Positions 31,690-43,148 of a stretch of DNA of 64,000 nucleotides are shown piece by piece; positions within the stretch are counted from its first letter, which is position 1; every line of letters starts with the position of its first letter. This DNA is from Dicyema japonicum (lineage: Eukaryota; Dicyemida; Rhombozoa; Dicyemidae): assembly GCA_011109175.1 (NCBI GenBank), contig RDEW01000016.1, positions 307,349 to 371,348 on the forward strand, written 5' to 3'. Both the position numbers and the translations under genes were made by a program. The notes below the pieces were generated by a model. It did not search any database. It was not told the origin of the DNA and was given only the letters and a program-made list of their open reading frames with translations.

Positions 31690-32400
31690 TTAACGTCTGC
31701 TTCGACGAACTTGGTTGAAGTAATGTAAGCTTTCTTCTGGATTTGGGGGTGTCGGTCTATGATCGGCGCTGGAGGTTGCGTACCCGGCGTATCTATCGTC
31801 TCTCTCAAGCTGCAGCTATTTGACACGGCAAGTCCTTCAACGAAGCAAAGTATTTGGAATAACATTGTCTGCTCCAAAATTTTGGAAGACCTTAAAAAGG
31901 AAGCAAATCAACATCGTCTGGCATGTTTGGTGTCAGCTTCAAGTGGAGAGTGGAGCATGGCTTAGTGCAATACCTTGCCCAAACCTAGGGACTCATTTGG
32001 ACGACAATTCTTGAGGATTGGAATCGGACAAAGGCTAGGATTAGTCGTTTGCCAAGAGCACCGATGCCGCTGCGGGAAAATAGTTGATGCGAAGGGATAG
32101 CACTCGCTGTCCTGCAGAAGAAGCGCCGGAAAAAGACCACGTCACGCTGCTCTGAACGATGTGATCGTCAGAGCTCTGAAGGCTAAAGGCTTCTCATAGC
32201 TTGAACCAGTGGGTCTCGATCGAGGAGATGGAAAGAGATCTGACGGGATGACCCTTTTCCCTTTACATCCGAAAGATCTTTGGTCTGGGACGCAACTTGT
32301 GTTGACACATTTTCAAGCACGAATCTTTTCAAATCGGTTCAGACATCTAAAGCAGCTGCTTCAATTGCGGAAAAACTAAAAATCAAGAAATATTCTTGCC
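31690..32400 (+). mobile_element. Retroelement C-terminal module, longer copy
   Basis: Plus strand: LFDTASPSTKQSIWNNIVCS, EWSMA, FLRIGIGQRLGLVV, then CRCGKIVDAKG-stop-HSLSC (zinc-binding C-x-C...H-x3-C), SAGKRPRHAALNDVIVRALK, LEPVGLDRGDGKRSDGMTLF and W/T-QLV-THF. This is the upstream part of the module whose downstream part is best seen at 42640-43148. Frames are broken. Confidence 0.6.
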
Positions 32401-32404
32401 TCGG

Positions 32405-32935
32405 GGACCAGTACCGATTTACTAGCATATTCTCTCGATTCGAGACTCAATAAAATCCGGTCTTCTAGCATATTCTCTCGATTCGAGACTCAATAAAATC
32501 CGACACTCATTGCTGAAAATTACATTTTTCCATTCGAAGAGTATTTTAGTTTTGCACCACAATTTTATTTTGTTTTTTGAGGCTCTGTAAGCAACAGTTT
32601 TTTGACCGCTGCTCGTCCGAAAAGATTATTTTGACTTAATATTCTTTCGATGAGGAACATCACAGTCTGTTCAGATCTTATTAGATGTTTTTTTTGGGAT
32701 GCACACAAAATTTCGGACGAGAATTCTTTCATATCGTGCCGACAAAATTTTTTTCCGGCCAGATTTAGGTCTATCATTGCAGTCATATCCTTCAATATAG
32801 CGCTTATTGATTTCACGAACTGTACTTCTGCCAATTCCGAGAGTGCTAGCAACTTTAGAAATCGAAATCCCATTTTCAATTTAAAAAAATGATTTTATAA
32901 CGATTTTCAACTTAAACACGTGGCATTTAACGTTT
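32405..32935 (-). mobile_element. Tc1/mariner-type transposase relic
   Basis: Minus strand: NGISISKVASTLGIGRSTVR, EINKRYIEGYDCNDRPKSGR (paired HTH and GRPR-like linker), KKILSARYER, and after decay KNVIFSNECRILLSLES, the second-Asp region (VIFSDE) with Asp changed to Asn. An approximately 46-nt segment around 32416-32507 is tandemly repeated inside it. Confidence 0.65.
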
Positions 32936-33329
32936 TTTTAATTTTATTGTACATTTAAAGTATTTAAAAATAAAATAATTAATACTTGACTTCAGATATA
33001 TCTAATTTTTTACGTGGCGGTAACATATGCACGGCTTAATTTTCATTATAAAAATAAAAAGTGGAAAAATCCCATTTTTAATGGATGAAATAAAAATATA
33101 AAAAATTGATTAGGTTGGCTAAAATTTAAAAAGCATGTTTGCTTTTTAAAATAACAAAAATTATCAAATAAAAGTAACATTTTGCTTATCTTATGAATTA
33201 CTTGACCCTGGCGGTAACATTTGCACGAGGCTGTATATACAACAAGACATGTAGACATGCATTAGATGTACATTTTATCAAACATAAGCAAATAATCGAC
33301 AGAGATAAAATCAAGTGGAATACCTCTCT

Positions 33330-33600
33330 GCAAATTTTGTTGAATAAAATAATAAGAATTTCTGATGTGAAGGAAGAAAGTAACAATCCACAGAAATGTA
33401 CTTTTGTAATAGAAGGATTGCTGGGAATAATCCACTCTTGCCAAATTGTAGAGCGTGCGGCTGTGATCTACACTTTCTTTATTAAGAAGATTACGTCTCT
33501 CCATGATCATATATACCAAGAAATAGAAAAGGTGATAAAAAATTTATTTGATAAAAGTTTGATAAATCGTACACTTTCAATAATAAAGAAATAAAACGAA
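33330..33600 (+). mobile_element. REL-LINE fragment
   Basis: The plus strand reads YTFFIKKITSLHDHIYQEIE, matching YNFFIKKLDSLHQYLFKEIR of the intact copy. The rest of the 133-residue ORF (from 33193) shows no clear match. 32936-33330 is A/T-rich without features. Confidence 0.55.
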
Positions 33601-33689
33601 TATATAGAAATACAAATAATACAACACAGCCCCAAAAAAGGCTTTTATAGCGTGAGTTATAATTTTTATTGATGATGGTTAACCACGTT

Positions 33690-34740
33690 AAAATATTATT
33701 ATTATTGAACCAAAAAACACCGTCAAATCCAAAATAAACAAAATTCAGGTGATCCTTCCATCAACAGTCTCCGCATCTTTTCTCGGTGTTCCGACTGCGT
33801 TCCGGTGCATTTTCGATATGGACGGGGTCCGCATACTCGACTCCTTCGCAGGGGCACTGTTCCAGTCGCCTCTATCGTATTTTCTAGGTTTCTAGGCAGG
33901 ATTTCCACTCGGGAATATTTCCTTATGAGGTTTGCTGCCTTCACTTGAATGTTTCATATCTTGTCCAAATTCGTTGCAAAAAGGTTAGATCCCCAGATAT
34001 TACATGCGTATCCAATTGTAGCCTCGATGAACTGTTTGCATATGACATCCAGACCACTCAGATCTTTTTTGTCTCTTAGGTTTCCCAAGAACGCCTTCAG
34101 GAAGTTGATTTTCCTCGTACATGTCAATAACACATTACCAATTGTTTTGTAAAGGTTAAGAAAGTGTCAAAGTAACTCCTAGGATCTTCTGACATTTGAT
34201 ATATCTCCCATCCAGTGTGACGTCAATTGATACTTTTCCTAGTCTTCTGTTTGTCGTGAATAGGGTCAACACCGACTTCTCCGGGCTAGCAGTCAATTGA
34301 TTTTCCCAAAGCCATAAACTTAATTTATTCAGATTGTCCTGTATTCTTTCGTTGCTTCCACAATACTCATATACCTCGAGGCAATGACTACATCATCAGC
34401 ATACGTTAATAATATGTCATTGTCCCACTGAGGGAATGGCAAGTTATCCATACAACGATAAACAAGAGAGGAGATAATGGGGAACCCTGGGAAACGCCAT
34501 TTACTAATAGTCTCGATACGGAACATCGATTGCCATAGTGTACTGGTCGACCACTCAAGAAATTTCCCATCCACAATTTCAGGTTCGCGTCAATGTTCGA
34601 CGAATATATTTTGTGCGTGATAATCATCCTCGAAACCGAGTCAAAAGCCTTCTGGATATCAATTGAGCATACAATTCGTCTTTTTCTGTCCTGGTTTTTT
34701 GTTAAGACCATCTGTTATGAACTTCTTTAATGTATTTAGG
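33690..34740 (-). mobile_element. CR1/L2-like LINE, RT palm to 3' tail
   Basis: Minus strand: IVCSIDIQKAFDSVSRM (motif A), VNGVSQGSPLSPLLFI (motif B), after a frame change LTYADDVVIASRYM (motif C, intact YADD), LWLWENQLTASPEKSVLTLF, YIKCQKILGVTL, then a decaying C-terminus. The 3' tail at 33690-33740 reads GACGGTGTTTTTTGGTTCAA then (TAA)n on the minus strand. Confidence 0.75.
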
Positions 34741-34935
34741 TGTGTTATAGTTAGGGGTGATGAAGTTAATTTTAATTTATTACCCCAAAAACACCAATAG
34801 TTAATCTCTTGAAATTAGGTGATTCCGACAATCCTGATGAGATTTCTCAGCTTCTCCTGATGTTGGACTTTTGACCCAACACAGTCAGGGTACGGGCGGG
34901 GGACAGTGTTCGTGAGTAGACCAAATGGGGTGATG

Positions 34936-34936
34936 N
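34936..34936. other. Ambiguous base (N)
   Basis: A single undetermined base lies in repeat-rich DNA. It is an assembly or consensus ambiguity, not biology. A LINE-type tail motif sits just upstream (34778-34830). Confidence 0.9.
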
Positions 34937-34999
34937 AAATACAACCGACAATCAGTTATGGGTGTGAAGATATTAATATTAATACAATAAAATTCAAGT

Positions 35000-35640
35000 T
35001 TTGTTTGAAATGACTTAATAGCCTCCTTGCAATGATTGATATCGATATTTTTTATTTGTAATTTCTTGTTTGTTTAATTTCTCAAAAATATCAGCCAAAT
35101 AAATATATCAGTTTTAGCAGTAATAGTTTTTTCAGTGAAACCTTTATCTTTCATAAACATAACTATTGAGTTCCAAAGAAAAACCATCTTAAAGTTTTAA
35201 AATCATCAATTTCTTCAAATAATATTCGAAAAAACGATCCTGAAGTGAATGAAATTTTATATTATTGACAGCATCAATAACCACGAAAAGAGAAATAAAA
35301 AGACGACCTCTTAACTTTTTAGTAATTAAATGTTATGACACAGTGAATGGGAAACAAACATCCTCTGTATTTCCCAACCATAGAAGCAGTCAGTGGCACA
35401 TGCAATTATGTTTTCAAGAGGAATATTATTCAAACAAAAATATGCTTCAACTTCATTAAAAAGTAACACTCCTTTTGTATCACTTATATTTCTTGCAAAA
35501 AAACATTTCTTCAATAATTTCACTGCCATTTCAAAACCTTACACATGTCATAAGGAGAGAACCGTCTATCTTTAATGAATAGTTTGTATTTCTTAGCAAA
35601 CGTATTAATTGAGACTCGATTTCTTGTGCCATATTATCGA
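35000..35640 (-). mobile_element. hAT-type (ZBED5/GTF2IRD2-like) transposase relic
   Basis: Minus strand: DTKGVLLFNEVEAYFCLNNI then PLENIIACATDC, matching the 'TkgesiFn-v--yf---nIPl-niiacaTDgapam' core of this hAT group. Further on it reads AVNNIKFHSLQDR-F and KTLRWFF in the expected order, with many stops. Confidence 0.6.
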
Positions 35641-37449
35641 TCCTTCTGGTAGATCTACTTAACTGAATTGAATATTTTCATTTGATTCCTCATTAAGAAC
35701 TTAAATTAGTGATTCTCCAATATTATGATAATTCCCCGACTTGGATGATTTGATTAAACCTAAATAGAATGTGAAATTTATTACCTAAATTCTGTTTTTG
35801 TAGAGTTTCAATAAACATTGGAGAAAAAGTTTTGCTTTCGTATCTACTTATCTTTCATTTTTATAAGAAAAACTCCAAATGTTTATTTTTTTATTTTTAT
35901 GTGGAGTATCCGAATGAATTTTCTAACATTTGTTGACGGTGTAATTATTGTAGCCGAGACAGTTACGTGGTTATGGAAAAATCAGAAGTCTGTTTCAATT
36001 ATAAAATTATTATTCACAAAGCATATTGTACATTAGTGGCTTTGGAAACCATGATTAATGTTGGACTCACAAATATTCTGTTACATTAGTCGACACAATT
36101 GCATCAAATAGTTTTTAACTTAAACTGTTTTGAGGGGAGTTGCTATACATTTGTTGTTGACAGGGAATAAATGAAATGATAAATTCCTTAGTGAAACTAT
36201 AATTCCGACAGATTTAACAGAAACACTTTCTTCTCCCAATGTTCCGACCGAGTCTACACAAGTACGTGTTTGAAAAAAAACCAAACTAACTCATCCTCAC
36301 GTGTTGCAGTGTAACCTTCATCCAAACACAGTGATCCAGAAGCTGAGGTCAAAACAATAACTCGTTGGCAGGGAACAAAATAGTTTCTCAGTGGAATGAA
36401 GAGATGGATCAGGCATTTGGTGTCTACTGAGTAAGGTAGATACAGAAGGAATCAGTAGCCACATGGTACCACGAGGAATGTATAGTAGAAGAACAAAGTA
36501 TTTTATTTTAAAACCAAGAATCACAGCCATATTAGATGGAATACGTAGCCGTCAGGTGATCCAGTCTTTCTTCGTCCTGAGATTCGATGCACGTGTTAGT
36601 AATTGGATCCGCCTATTAATAATTTAATTTTGTGACAGCACGTATATTTTAGTGGTACAGTTTAGTGTGTCAATTCTGTCGGCTGCCTTTACCTCATATT
36701 TATTTGATCAATGAAAATCACAATTGTAAAATGTATGGATTTATTAGAAATGAGTCATTATAGCAAAAGCGAAAATTGTTCATTGTTATATAAGATTTTG
36801 TCATTCTCAGAAATTGCTCATTAAGACTTTTATACTCAAATGGATAAACTACCAAATAAATGAAATTTAATAAAATTCTATTTGTACATTCAATTGGTGC
36901 ATGGACGATATTCTCACTTTGAACGAAAGACTGATCTCCTGATAAGAATGACTGATTTATTAACCTCAGACCTGTATTTGGCTGATAATGCTTCGTCTGA
37001 ATGTTTCAACCCGACTAATACTTATTTTGGGAATTTTTGATTCAATCATGAACGACATTCTCACTTTGTGCAAAATTGAATAATTCTTTCATTTAGCAGA
37101 TTTTCAGACACCGCGCGCCCAAGTCTGGACAACATTGAATAATCTTAAACTCATTATTGACAAGGCATTGGAAGTTCTTTTAGGATTACTCTATCAGATG
37201 ATGTTTCTAACCATAAAATCTTTAGATAATTGTAGAAAATAATCAGATTTCTTTAATGTTAACGAAATAAACAACTTGCGGTTTCCTAACACTTAATTCA
37301 AGCATATCTTGAACGCACAGGTTTGATACTGAAGCAGGATTATGCAAAATTAGTCCCACGTGCTTTACTACCAAAGCGAGCGAAAAAAATATTCGCTTAT
37401 CAATGACGTCATTGTTGCATATAAATATAATTTGCCGCAGTTTCCCTTG
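35641..37449. other. Mostly empty region upstream of the MXD-like gene; LINE 3' remnant at 36250-36540
   Basis: No gene recognised. 36260-36540 carries ACCAAACTAACTCATCCTCA and a GTGTCTACTGAG...CACATGGTACCAC stretch that parallels the minus-strand LINE remnants at 1855-2220 and 40548-40790. Two CACGTG motifs lie at about 36297 and 36590. One more (37357-37362) sits 88 nt before the MXD-like start codon and could be a proximal promoter element. Confidence 0.45.
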
Positions 37450-38663
37450 ATGGATGGTTCGGACTCATCGACAACTAAGACTAATGGAGGCTCCCCAAAC
37501 AGTATGTTTGAGACCCTACTGGCAGCTGCAGCTCTAATAGAAGATGACGAAGATTTCGCGAGGCGGCAAATGGCCAAGATACCGAAACGTGAGTCTTCCC
37601 AATCGCCGACTCATCCACAGGAGGAGTCTCCCACTGAGTCACAAACTCCTAAGAGAGATGAAGCTCAAGCGATGACAGTTGAAGTACCTCGGCCTTTAGC
37701 CTTTTACGAGTTGCCCTTGTTTACAGGATTGGAACACCCGATCATGTATTTTGCTTATTTACTGGTAGGATCCCAGAATCTAGACACTGTGTGAATGAGA
37801 GAATTAGGTTCGTGAATATTTGAATATCATTTTACGATTGCTACGCACGATATCATTTATTTAGATTTCACAGTTTACTTGTCAATACTTTTAATTTGCT
37901 CTAAGAGTTTTCTCTTAACTTGTTAAACAATAGTTTTGTTATTTAATATCTTACGTAATATTTTTGATTATTATTTAGTTTAATTGGATTACAATTTGAT
38001 TATGTCGTTTGTACTACTTATTCTATATTGCCACGCAAACTAAGTATTTTTTCCGCATAAATTTTATTCATTTGAGGGTTCAACCACGACTTACATTTTT
38101 ACCACAATTCTTACCTTGATCATGGGCAAACTTTTCTCGCTTTAATTTTATTATTTGTTGTTTAGCAGTTAAAACTTACTTTTACATATTTGACACCTAA
38201 AAATTATTTTTTCTGCTAAAATGTTATTCTTTTTGCAAACACATCAACCTAAAATCTTTTATGAATTTTGCCTAAACTTATATTCTGGTATAAAAATATA
38301 ATTTCCACGTTCTTAATTTATAATGAATGTTATCCTAATCTATTATAATTTTATGGTGATTTGTAGACGTAAAAAGTTAAAATATCAGCTTGATAGGGTT
38401 AGAGAGTTTATTCCTAACTCTCGACCATTTAGACCACGAACTGTTCTATCACTGCTTAATCATGCCAGGATGCACATCAGAGTATGTCAATCTATAAATT
38501 GTAGGATCTCTCTATGAATTTGTTTAATCAAGCTAGAGATTTGATTTGCCTAAAGAGATTATACAGTCAAACATGTAGAAACGCTCTCCACGATCTTGAA
38601 AACTTTCAGACAGAGAACCCATCTATTGAATCCGTGTTTTCTTCTGTTACTTCAAATTCTTGA
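37450..38663 (+). CDS. MXD/MNT-like bHLH-zipper transcriptional repressor
   Basis: Start ATG 37450 (an in-frame ATG at 37360 is possible). Residues about 17-32, NSMFETLLAAAALIEDD, match the Sin3-interaction helix of MXD/MNT proteins. A linker follows, then an unresolved small intron around 37690-37775 (17- or 59-nt choices keep frame). The basic region RHCVNERIR|RKK places H5, E9 and R13 of the class-B E-box reader across a 559-nt intron (37808-38366). Exon 38367-38481 gives helix 1 (QLDRVREFIPNSR) and helix 2 (TVLSLLNHARMHIR). A 23-nt intron (38482-38504) leads to the zipper DLSMNLFNQARDLICLKRLY and a stop at 38661-38663. MXD proteins pair with MAX, bind CACGTG and recruit Sin3/HDAC to oppose MYC (family knowledge). 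CACGTG lies at 37357 upstream and 38677 just after the stop. Helix 2 'tvLSLL--A--HI' is closer to MXD than MNT. The middle splice is the weak point. Confidence 0.75.
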
Positions 38664-40020
38664 TTTATCTTTTTAGCACGTGCATGCTTTCTCTGCTGTG
38701 TTGTGCTTGGTTGCTCAAGCTTTGCTTATATCATCTTTCCTTACAATCATTTACCACTTATTTTTTCACATTCCTACTCTCTCGTAGTCTTTGATGTGTA
38801 TTCCACATCTTTTCTAATTAAGCGCATTTTGATAAGATAACCTAAACAAACATTTTTCCGCTTAAATTTTGTTTATCTTAAGGTTGGCCACCTTATCAAA
38901 GGTTTTGTAATTTGACTAACTTTATCACGTATATAACGATTTTTAAATTTTATATTGATTTCTAGTATTCATGTGTTTTACATTATCACTTTTCTGCCAA
39001 ATGTCCTTATAGGTCACTCATGTGTAAATATAGAGCTATCGACTCAGCCTCAAATAGTCTCCTTCGAATGTTGGCATTTTTAATGTTTTGAAATTTATTA
39101 ATATATAACATTCTTTCGGAAAAATTATATAATATTTATATCTTTTGGGTGGGTAGATTACTCTGATATTCTGTTCATTAGCAGGATTCTATGTTAATTT
39201 TGTTAACCATATTAGGCAGTCTTTCTGTGGCTAATTAGGTGAGCTTTTTTACCGCTTTACAACTATTTGGCTTATTAAAAGGATTGTTGATATATTTTGC
39301 AGGCTGATAAGTGGACTATTTTGTTTGATTTATTGACCACATGTTCGCTAAGTTGACCTTTCTTTTATTTAATGTTGCTAGCTCACTTGATTGACATTAT
39401 AGTTGTCGTGTCAATATTATAATAGATTAAAAATATTTGTGAATACGTTTGTCGTGTGTCAATGGGGGAAAAGAATTGGAAACTTAAAGGTATTACCAGA
39501 ATGTGAGACTGACCATTATAGTAATTATATTGTCGTGGATAATGTGATTTACTATTGTCAATTTAATCGTTAATAATTGATTTGTCACAAACTATGTACT
39601 GTATCATTGTCTTATAGACACTACGAAGGTTGAGTTTTACACATATGTATAATTTTATAATATTACTTATATTCTCTGAGTTTGGTGATTCTCTCTAGTA
39701 ATTCAAAATAATCTGTCAATATATGTTTGATATCAGTATTTTACAATCTGGTGACTTTTATATGTCTATTATTAAAAATGGATTTATAATCCAGTCGTTA
39801 AACGGATTGGGAATCGGAAAATAGTTTTCGAAAGTAGTACTAAATTTTCCAGGTGTTGATCGATCATGTTTAAATTTGAAAGATCTGGGAAATCATTCCC
39901 AGGTATAATTCAAGCAAGGGAAACATTGCAATAATAGATTTATAAATTATCTTTCTCCATAAAACAATTTTATACTTAAATGCGGCGATCTTTTCATTAA
40001 CGAGAATTGAGCATACATTT
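38664..40020. other. No gene recognised
   Basis: T-rich, low-complexity spacer downstream of the MXD-like gene. No ORF over 60 codons and no repeat recognised. It may contain the 3' UTR and polyadenylation region of that gene. Confidence 0.5.
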
Positions 40021-40510
40021 TTACATAATAATTTTAATATACATTACAATTCCACAACTCTTGCTAGAGCTCTTCCTTTCAAAAGCCATCTTACCTTTGT
40101 GCGGAACAGTATTTTCTGAACCAAGTTCTTCACGTATACTCTGGAAAATTCTATGATTCAATGGCAATGTTTTTGAAGTAAGAGAAAATGAAGAACGCAA
40201 TGATTCGTGTGTATAGAGGATTAACTTTTTAGATATGAAAGACAAATCCTGATAACAAAGTATTGAAGAAGCTCCGTCCATACATATTGAACCAACTTTA
40301 CTCCATTCAATTTTATTTAATTTCATGAAACTATCCACGACATCAAAAACATCTTGACCACGTTTTCTTCCTGAATGTTCCAGCAAAGAAAAATCCTCAA
40401 TTACATTGTCGTTTTCGACAAAACGAACATGCGAAACCAGCTGACAAACGCATGTTATGTCAGTTAATTCATCAAACTGGATATTTATAGGAAACCAGCA
40501 AGTTTAAATT
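40021..40510 (-). mobile_element. hAT-type transposase fragment
   Basis: One minus-strand frame reads INIQFDELTDITCVCQLVSH, VRFVENDNVIEDFSLLEHSG, GQDVFDVVDSFMKLNKIEWS, KVGSICMDGASSIL: the 'iQlDEstDi-----l-vfvRyv ... tkG-diF--i--f----l-w-k-v-iCtDGA-aM' order of SCAND3/ZBED-like hAT transposases. The frame is open for about 160 residues, then ends. Confidence 0.7.
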
Positions 40511-40544
40511 TGATATAATTTATCCTTTTGGATGGATGTGTTAA

Positions 40545-40790
40545 AATTAAATTCCAAAGACCTAGGGTAACCAAACTAACTAACTCCTTGATCCAGACTC
40601 GTTCCTGCATTCCAGAAACTGTCTCCAGGTAACGACGTTGAACGGAGAAGAATTGTTGGATCCTCTTGATGCCTGCCAGGCATTGGGCGCCTCCTCATTA
40701 AGGTGGATCCATTGTCGGAAGGAAGGAAAATAATTTTGACAAACTATCCACGTAGCACCAGATGGAGCCACGCGAAATTAAATTATTAAT
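40545..40790 (-). mobile_element. LINE 3' terminal remnant
   Basis: Paired with 1855-2220. The minus-strand ORF at 40580-40771 (HLNEEAPNAWQASRGSNNSS) matches the segment in the 420-960 plus copy. The 3' tail (GGTCTTTGGAATTTAATT) is at 40545-40570. Confidence 0.5.
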
Positions 40791-40899
40791 TATTTCAAAT
40801 TTGTATAACAAATGTTACTTAATATGGACAAAACATATTATTATACGATGCCTAGATCATTACAAAGCATGTGAAACAACAAAAGTTAACAATCTAATA

Positions 40900-41440
40900 A
40901 ACATCGCCCATCTTTTTCGAACCTTTGCCATGCTCCGTAGCATATCTAGATCATCCCCATCTAGATCAAGGCACTTTCCAATCCTCCTGAGATCTTCATC
41001 TAAGATTACCGGCAGTGTTGCGGAAACGCAAAGCTTCTAAGACAAAATACACCTCCATTGCTATGTTGGCATGGGTCCCCATATAGTGGCGGAGTATGTA
41101 TCCAAACAGCCTCCATCTTAAATCAGTAATATCAAACGATATTGGCTCAGTTCCTGTTCTCTTGTATAAGATTTCGGACAGCATTTTGAAAAAGCTTTAG
41201 GAAGAAAGAAGTGCTCAGAGATGATTTCTGTGAAAAGAATTTAACTTTTCGAGTTCCCTGTACATGCCCATGTACCGGTATTATATAATAGGATTGGCCT
41301 CACTAAGGCATTGTATAATCTCATTCGAGTTTAAGGTCAAGCCCTTTGTGCAGAAGCCAGGTCTTCTTCATTTTGTTGAATGCCAATGTCTTCCTTAGTG
41401 TTATATCTTCGGTGTCTATATTCAATTTAATAGAACATTT
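40900..41440 (-). mobile_element. Non-LTR RT C-terminal fragment, same family as 5800-8085
   Basis: Minus strand: TLAFNKMKKTWLLHKGLDLK and LYKRTGTEPISFDITDLRWR then LFGYILRHYMGTHANIAME, matching ALSRLKHTWLHKKGLD and LYKRTKTSEISNEILDTRRR of the larger copy. Confidence 0.65.
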
Positions 41441-41646
41441 ATAATTACTTTTCTTTTCTCCTGTATAAAATGAATCTTTCATTCTAAAGTTGTATAAAAA
41501 TATTAAAAAATACGACTTTATTACCTAAAATGTCGAGGACATTAGTAAACTGTCCCATTTACTAATAGAACCCAATTTTAATAATATGTCGCGCGCACTG
41601 TGATCAACCATGCACTACGAGCAACCAATCATGTGTCAATATCACG

Positions 41647-41970
41647 AATAATAATAATAACAGCCTTTTTCACGGAGCCGTGGTATTAGCTCCGCATAAG
41701 AAGGACACACACTTTATTTAAGTAAAGAACAGTTAATTTTAACTAATCGTAGAACCAAGGAATGATCTTCACTTCTATTTTCTTTTTCTTGTGTGTGGGT
41801 CCTTTTTTGACAATCCAGTTCCGCAGTGAGAGTCCACTGATGACGGACTCACTCGTCAAGCCTTTTAGCATCGTAGATGCGTGGAACCTTCCACCAGGTG
41901 AACAGCAGCGAGAATCGAACCCGTAAGCTAAGTCACTTAAGCCCGACACCTAATCACTATGCCATCCGGC
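41647..41970 (-). mobile_element. tRNA-derived SINE, copy 1
   Basis: On the minus strand the element begins GCCGGATGGCATAGTGATTA (A-box-like) and has GGTTCGATTCTCGCTG (B-box) at the right spacing. A unique body follows, and a (TTA)n 3' tail next to 41647. It aligns along its whole length with 52225-52550. It is not a tRNA gene: the acceptor arm does not close and the body continues about 250 nt. Confidence 0.85.
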
Positions 41971-41984
41971 TATGTATGAACAAA

Positions 41985-42120
41985 TATTTTCAACACTGAA
42001 AGAGAAAAGGCCACAATTGAATGCATTTACCATAGATTATGAGCGAGCAGCGATCAATGCTATCAACAGAATTTTTCCAAATGCAAATATGTATGGCTGC
42101 TACTTTCATTTCCAATATGT
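41985..42120 (+). mobile_element. MULE transposase catalytic fragment
   Basis: The plus strand reads FSTLKEKRPQLNAFTIDYER then AAINAINRIFPNANMYGCYFHFQ, the 'f-tDfE-a-inA----fP-a---gC-FH' block of MULE transposases. Both flanks are lost. 42121-42640 has no other recognisable feature except an A/T repeat near its end. Confidence 0.65.
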
Positions 42121-42639
42121 ATGAGATAATTTATTACATCAAAATTAATTATTTTTTCTTGACCATGTGCATTGGAATAATTTTTTTCACCAGTTGATGA
42201 ACAAACCTAAAAATATATTTTCTACATTCTAACCTCTACACGATTGTTCGATAATAAAATTAAAACTTCTACATTCTCACTGTATGGACTCTCAAATTTG
42301 TTCAGCCTTAGAGAAGGATTAATTCCATAATCTTTTATAACTCGAACCTACATTAATTATTTAATAAAAACTTGATCCCCTATAGAAAACATGTATTTAC
42401 CATAATGAACATCTTTTTGTTTATCCACTTAAAATAAGGTGAATTAAATTTGTTTTAATGAACTTAAGTTGAAAGTTTTCTATCTTTAAAATCATTTTTG
42501 TAACCCATTTTACAAGCAGACTTTGTGGCTTAATTATTTGTTTCGTCTAACGACTCATCAATAGGCGATTTTTATTTTGACTTTATTGACTTTAAAAATT
42601 TAAAATTTTGACCTTTTTTGACTTTATGAAAAATTTATA

Positions 42640-43148
42640 TAGAAAATATGAAAAAAACATGCAAGATGAGTGCGGGTCGTTTCCCCAGGCACTCCTGTCT
42701 TAACATGACATTAAAGAATTCCCTTGCCTCTGCTGGACACCATTGCCTGTTAGAACCTGCTGGTCTTTTCCGAAACGATGGAAAACGCCCTATTGTGATG
42801 ACGACTTTTCCATTCGCCAACGGACGAAACCTGATCTGGGACGCGACGTGTGTTGATACTTATTCCCCGTCTAATTTGGTTGCTTCTGCTTCAGACCCAG
42901 GACATGCTTCGAAGCAGGCCGAGGAACGAAAGAGGAGGAAGTACCAGAGAATTTCGGAGGAGTATCTTTTTGTTTCATTCGCGGTGGAAACGTCAGAAAT
43001 CCTTGACCCCCAAGCAGATGAGTTGGTTCGTAAGATCGGTTCCATGATTCAAGCTGTGACCAAGGATCCGCTAGAGACTGGTTGGTTCCGAGAACGTATC
43101 TCGTTGGCTATTGTTAGGGGAAATAGCATGGCCATTCAGATGCCTTAA
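42640..43148 (+). mobile_element. Retroelement C-terminal module (PD-(D/E)xK-like), best preserved copy
   Basis: An open frame of 166 codons (42648-43148): SAGRFPRHSCLNMTLKNSLA, LEPAGLFRNDGKRPIVMTTF, FANGRNLIWDATCVDTYSPS, ASKQAEERKRRKYQRISEEY, LVRKIGSMIQ and WFRERISLAIVRGNSMAIQM. The R-P-(D)...x-W-D-A-T-C pattern with following charged helix looks like a restriction-endonuclease fold; here the expected 'RPDG' Asp is Val. This module ends the ORF of a retroelement group found in many invertebrates. It is 5'-truncated, with only the C-terminus inserted. Confidence 0.6.

Noticed and set aside
37368-37577. A minus ORF of 69 residues
   Set aside because: It is antisense to the Sin3-interaction exon of the MXD-like gene.
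41900-41972. tRNA gene
   Set aside because: A- and B-box-like segments are present, but there is no closed acceptor stem and a second full-length copy with a long body and target duplication exists, so it is a SINE head.
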